From: Muribaculaceae bacterium | GTDB lineage: Bacteria; Bacteroidota; Bacteroidia; Bacteroidales; Muribaculaceae | Assembly: GCA_021443235.1 (NCBI GenBank) | Contig: JABUUJ010000014.1 | Coordinates: 1 to 28,641 of the forward strand | Reading direction: 5' to 3' | DNA: 28,641 nt | Shown: positions 26,891-28,641 of the stretch, piece after piece | Layout of the letters: each line of letters begins with the position of its first letter | Numbering within the stretch: the stretch's first letter is position 1 | Made by a program: the position numbers and the translations under genes | Notes under the pieces: model-generated | What the model saw: only the letters and a program-made list of their open reading frames with translations | What the model was told of the DNA's origin: nothing | The model's database searches: none

Positions 26891-27802
26891 TTACTCTACT
26901 TCGAGTATGACTTTTACGGGGAAGTGGTCGCTCGGCATGCGGGCGCTGTACTTCTCAATCATGAGTTCGGCGGGTGAGTCTTGGGGATTCTCGACAATGC
27001 CTTGTTCCTGGCGGCGATAGGAGTCGGTGAGGACGCCATATTTCTTCACCTTGAAGCAGGGCGACACAAAGACGTGGTCGATGCGCTGGTCGGTAAACCG
27101 GTCGCTATACCATGAGTTGAATGTGCCATTCTCGGCATAACGCATCTCGGCCAACTCATAAGAGTCTTTCAATCCGGTTTTCAAGACAGTGAAATAACCC
27201 TCGCCGCGTTGGTCGATGTTGAAGTCGCCAGTGAGGATAACGGGTAGGGTTGCGCCAAATTCCTTCACCTTCTTCTGGATGAGAAGCGCGCTTTCGTTGC
27301 GTGCCACAACACCTATGTGATCCATGTGGAGGTTAAACATAAGGAACTCAAAACCAGTCTTTTTATCTTTAAAATGTCCCCATGTGCAGATGCGCACACA
27401 AGCGGCATCCCAGCCCTTGCCAGGCCTGTCGGGTGTCTCGCTCAGCCAGAAATTGCCCGACTCAACTACCTCAAAAACGTCGGTGCGATAGAATATAGCT
27501 GAGTGCTCGCCTTGCTCCTTGCCATCATCACGGGCCACGCCTATGTAGTTGTAACCGGGCATCCAGCGCAGCATGTCGTCGATCTGGAACTTGTAGAGTT
27601 CCTGAGTGCCAAAGATATCAAAGTCGTGGAACATGGCAAGACGAGCGCACACGGGGCCGCGCTGTTCCCAGCCATTGCCGGCATTCTTGTCGCTATCGGT
27701 GTACAATCGCATGTTAAATGTGGCTACATTCAATGTTGTCTTGGCAAAACACGCCGACGCTCCAAGCAGCAAGATGCTTAATGCTAATAAAAACTTTTTC
27801 AT
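26891..27802 (-). CDS. Secreted endonuclease/exonuclease/phosphatase-family protein
   Basis: 303 aa with an N-terminal signal peptide (MKKFLLALSILLLGASACFA, probable cleavage after residue 20; a lipoprotein reading at Cys18 is less likely). The EEP fold motifs are all present in order: VATFNMR (Asn30), FGTQE (Glu68), FNLHMDHIG, LTGDFNID, QRIDHVFV and SDHFPV (Asp292, His293). These residues bind the metal and the scissile phosphate. The family includes nucleases, sphingomyelinases and inositol phosphatases; exported Bacteroidetes members of this short type often act on phosphoester substrates outside the cytoplasm, but the substrate cannot be fixed here. It has its own promoter and terminator and is monocistronic. 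Confidence 0.88.
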   Translation of the reverse strand: MKKFLLALSILLLGASACFAKTTLNVATFNMRLYTDSDKNAGNGWEQRGPVCARLAMFHDFDIFGTQELYKFQIDDMLRWMPGYNYIGVARDDGKEQGEHSAIFYRTDVFEVVESGNFWLSETPDRPGKGWDAACVRICTWGHFKDKKTGFEFLMFNLHMDHIGVVARNESALLIQKKVKEFGATLPVILTGDFNIDQRGEGYFTVLKTGLKDSYELAEMRYAENGTFNSWYSDRFTDQRIDHVFVSPCFKVKKYGVLTDSYRRQEQGIVENPQDSPAELMIEKYSARMPSDHFPVKVILEVE

Positions 27803-27936
27803 ATTAATTTATTAATTAAAGTTAATGTCGTTGGTATAAAAAATTGCTAATGGTTTAAACCTACTTAAGTGCTCCGAAATCAGTGCCTTTAGCCGCTTTG
27901 CGTTGCAGCCCGTGTCACCATTGCTGAACACGAGAG

Positions 27937-27967
27937 CAAATTTACTCAACTTCTTTCAATTGTGCAA
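27937..27967 (-). promoter_or_regulatory. Predicted promoter of the EEP-family gene
   Basis: On the minus strand TTG (27967-27965) and TAAATTTG (27944-27937) are separated by 20 nt, a full match to the -33/TAnnTTTG pattern. Transcription would begin near 27930, giving a leader of about 130 nt before the ATG at 27802. Confidence 0.55.
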
Positions 27968-28037
27968 CACTATTACCACAATATTTCATGTTGTAGTGGC
28001 AATGCAATTCGTAAAACGACATTATTTCTGATTATTC

Positions 28038-28068
28038 TTGCAAGTGTGGGCAAATATGACTAACTTTG
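28038..28068 (+). promoter_or_regulatory. Predicted promoter of the B12-riboswitch transcript
   Basis: TTG at 28038-28040 and TAACTTTG at 28061-28068 are 20 nt apart, matching the -33/-7 pattern. The start near 28075 lies just before the first riboswitch stem. Confidence 0.6.
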
Positions 28069-28088
28069 CAGTGAAAAACTGATGCATA

Positions 28089-28285
28089 CAGGTCCCCGAG
28101 GCATCCGCTGCCAAGGGATTAATAGGGAACCAGGTGAAAGTCCTGGACAGTACCCGCTGCTGTATTTCTCCACACATCGGTCGGTTCACATTGCCACTGG
28201 CACGGCATCAAGATTCTCTTGGCGGCCACATCACTTCAAAAGTCTGGGAAGGCGTGAACTCGACGGGGATAAGTCAGAAGACCTG
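28089..28285 (+). ncRNA. Cobalamin (B12) riboswitch aptamer
   Basis: The conserved parts are in order. The closing stem pairs CAGGTC (28089-28094) with GACCTG (28280-28285). The core around 28121-28162 carries GGGAACCAGGTGAAAGTCC and ACAGTACCCGCTGCTGT. The B12 box GCCACTGG starts at 28193, and GGGAAGGCGTGAAC and AAGTCAGAAGACC close the aptamer. A P6-type stem can pair GTTCAC (28184-28189) with GTGAAC (28254-28259). Cobalamin binding normally lowers expression of B12-uptake genes downstream. Here the controlled gene is the exported protein starting at 28493. The remaining leader (28286-28492) is the expression platform. Confidence 0.93.
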
Positions 28286-28492
28286 CCTGTCACTGCAAGC
28301 CATTCGCCCTTTATGGGGGCTGGTTCACGAGGTATTTGAACTGTGGCGCTAACAAAGGTGATGTGGCCGGCATATTCCGTCTCATTTCTCTCTTGCTTAG
28401 CTCATAACGCCATCGTTGTGCTGTGCAATGCCTCTACGCTATGCCCTATACTGGGCTGTCGCGACAATTATTGTTTAACTAAATTTATATTT

Positions 28493-28641
28493 ATGAGGTA
28501 TTTTACTTTTATTTTTGCGCTTGCTTGCGCAGTTGTGACCGCCAATGCTGAGGACTTGACGATTGAACTTAATTTCCCCTACGGCGCAATCTTTGCTGGC
28601 AACAGCATCACTATTAATCCCACTGTAACCGGTGGCGAAGC
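28493..28641 (+). CDS. Partial secreted protein under B12 riboswitch control
   Basis: The frame opens at ATG 28493 and runs off the window end; 49 codons are visible. A signal peptide is clear (MRYFTFIFALACAVVTANA, signal peptidase I site after ANA, residue 19), followed by EDLTIELNFPYGAIFAGNSI and a beta-rich, Gly/Asn/Thr-containing stretch. The product is therefore exported. No lipobox of good form is seen. Its position behind a cobalamin riboswitch suggests a role in B12 capture or a neighbouring uptake operon (BtuB/BtuG/BtuH-type genes in Bacteroidetes), but the visible part is too short to name a family. Confidence 0.75.
   Translation, partial: MRYFTFIFALACAVVTANAEDLTIELNFPYGAIFAGNSITINPTVTGGE

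Larger units (their letters stand above)
27803..28492. other. Divergent control region with two promoters and a B12 riboswitch
   Basis: This 690-nt stretch contains no convincing gene. It holds a minus-strand promoter for the EEP-family gene with a leader of about 130 nt, a plus-strand promoter, the cobalamin riboswitch, and about 200 nt of further leader before the exported protein. Open frames across the riboswitch are not counted as genes. Confidence 0.7.

Noticed and set aside
28082..28352. Two short open frames across the B12 riboswitch
   Set aside because: They coincide with the conserved aptamer, and the translations are low-complexity and unlike any protein; the RNA explains the sequence.

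Overview
The window looks like chromosomal DNA from the order Bacteroidales, gut-type and compatible with Muribaculaceae or relatives; the genus cannot be set from this sequence. The evidence is a SusC/SusD pair, a PPi-dependent phosphofructokinase, a PD-(D/E)XK HsdR_N_2-type gene next to holA, lipoprotein signals, weak Shine-Dalgarno use, and repeated Bacteroidetes-type -7 boxes (TAnnTTTG), three of them with a TTG exactly 20 nt upstream. I found no rRNA, tRNA, integrase, transposase or CRISPR array, so this appears to be a resident region rather than a mobile island.

Layout, left to right. (1) 64-2277 (+): a long RelA/SpoT homologue with an intact synthetase but an eroded hydrolase motif. 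(2) 2376-9106 (-): a nutrient-uptake operon read susC, susD, surface lipoprotein, ending in a strong terminator; no glycan-degrading enzyme lies beside it. (3) 9107-9629: an AT-rich divergent control region. (4) 9630-10943 (+): an unrecognised protein whose C-terminal third resembles the C-terminal domain of class II (B12-dependent) ribonucleotide reductase, without the catalytic barrel. (5) About 10945-11057: hexamer and heptamer tandem repeats in the convergent junction. (6) 11045-11500 (-), a small PD-(D/E)XK protein, divergent from holA (11558-12607, +). (7) 12685-17379 (-): an outer-membrane barrel protein translationally coupled to a LysM plus periplasmic-binding-fold protein, with dnaG upstream. 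(8) 17580-26766 (-): PPi-PFK, a non-catalytic M16 peptidase homologue, kdsB, and a 1765-aa DUF4011/helicase/Vsr-like/DUF3320 protein of the kind linked to phage defence. (9) 26891-27802 (-): a secreted endonuclease/exonuclease/phosphatase-family protein. (10) 28038-28641 (+): promoter, cobalamin riboswitch and the start of a secreted protein cut by the window end.

Most genes are ordinary core functions: stringent response, replication (dnaG, holA), LPS Kdo activation (kdsB) and glycolysis (pfp). The parts that deserve attention are the orphan RNR-tail protein, the large multidomain helicase placed just upstream of kdsB, the tandem-repeat junction that contains a stop codon, the hydrolase-dead RSH protein, and the B12 riboswitch with a possible strand-swap expression platform in front of an unrecognised exported protein.
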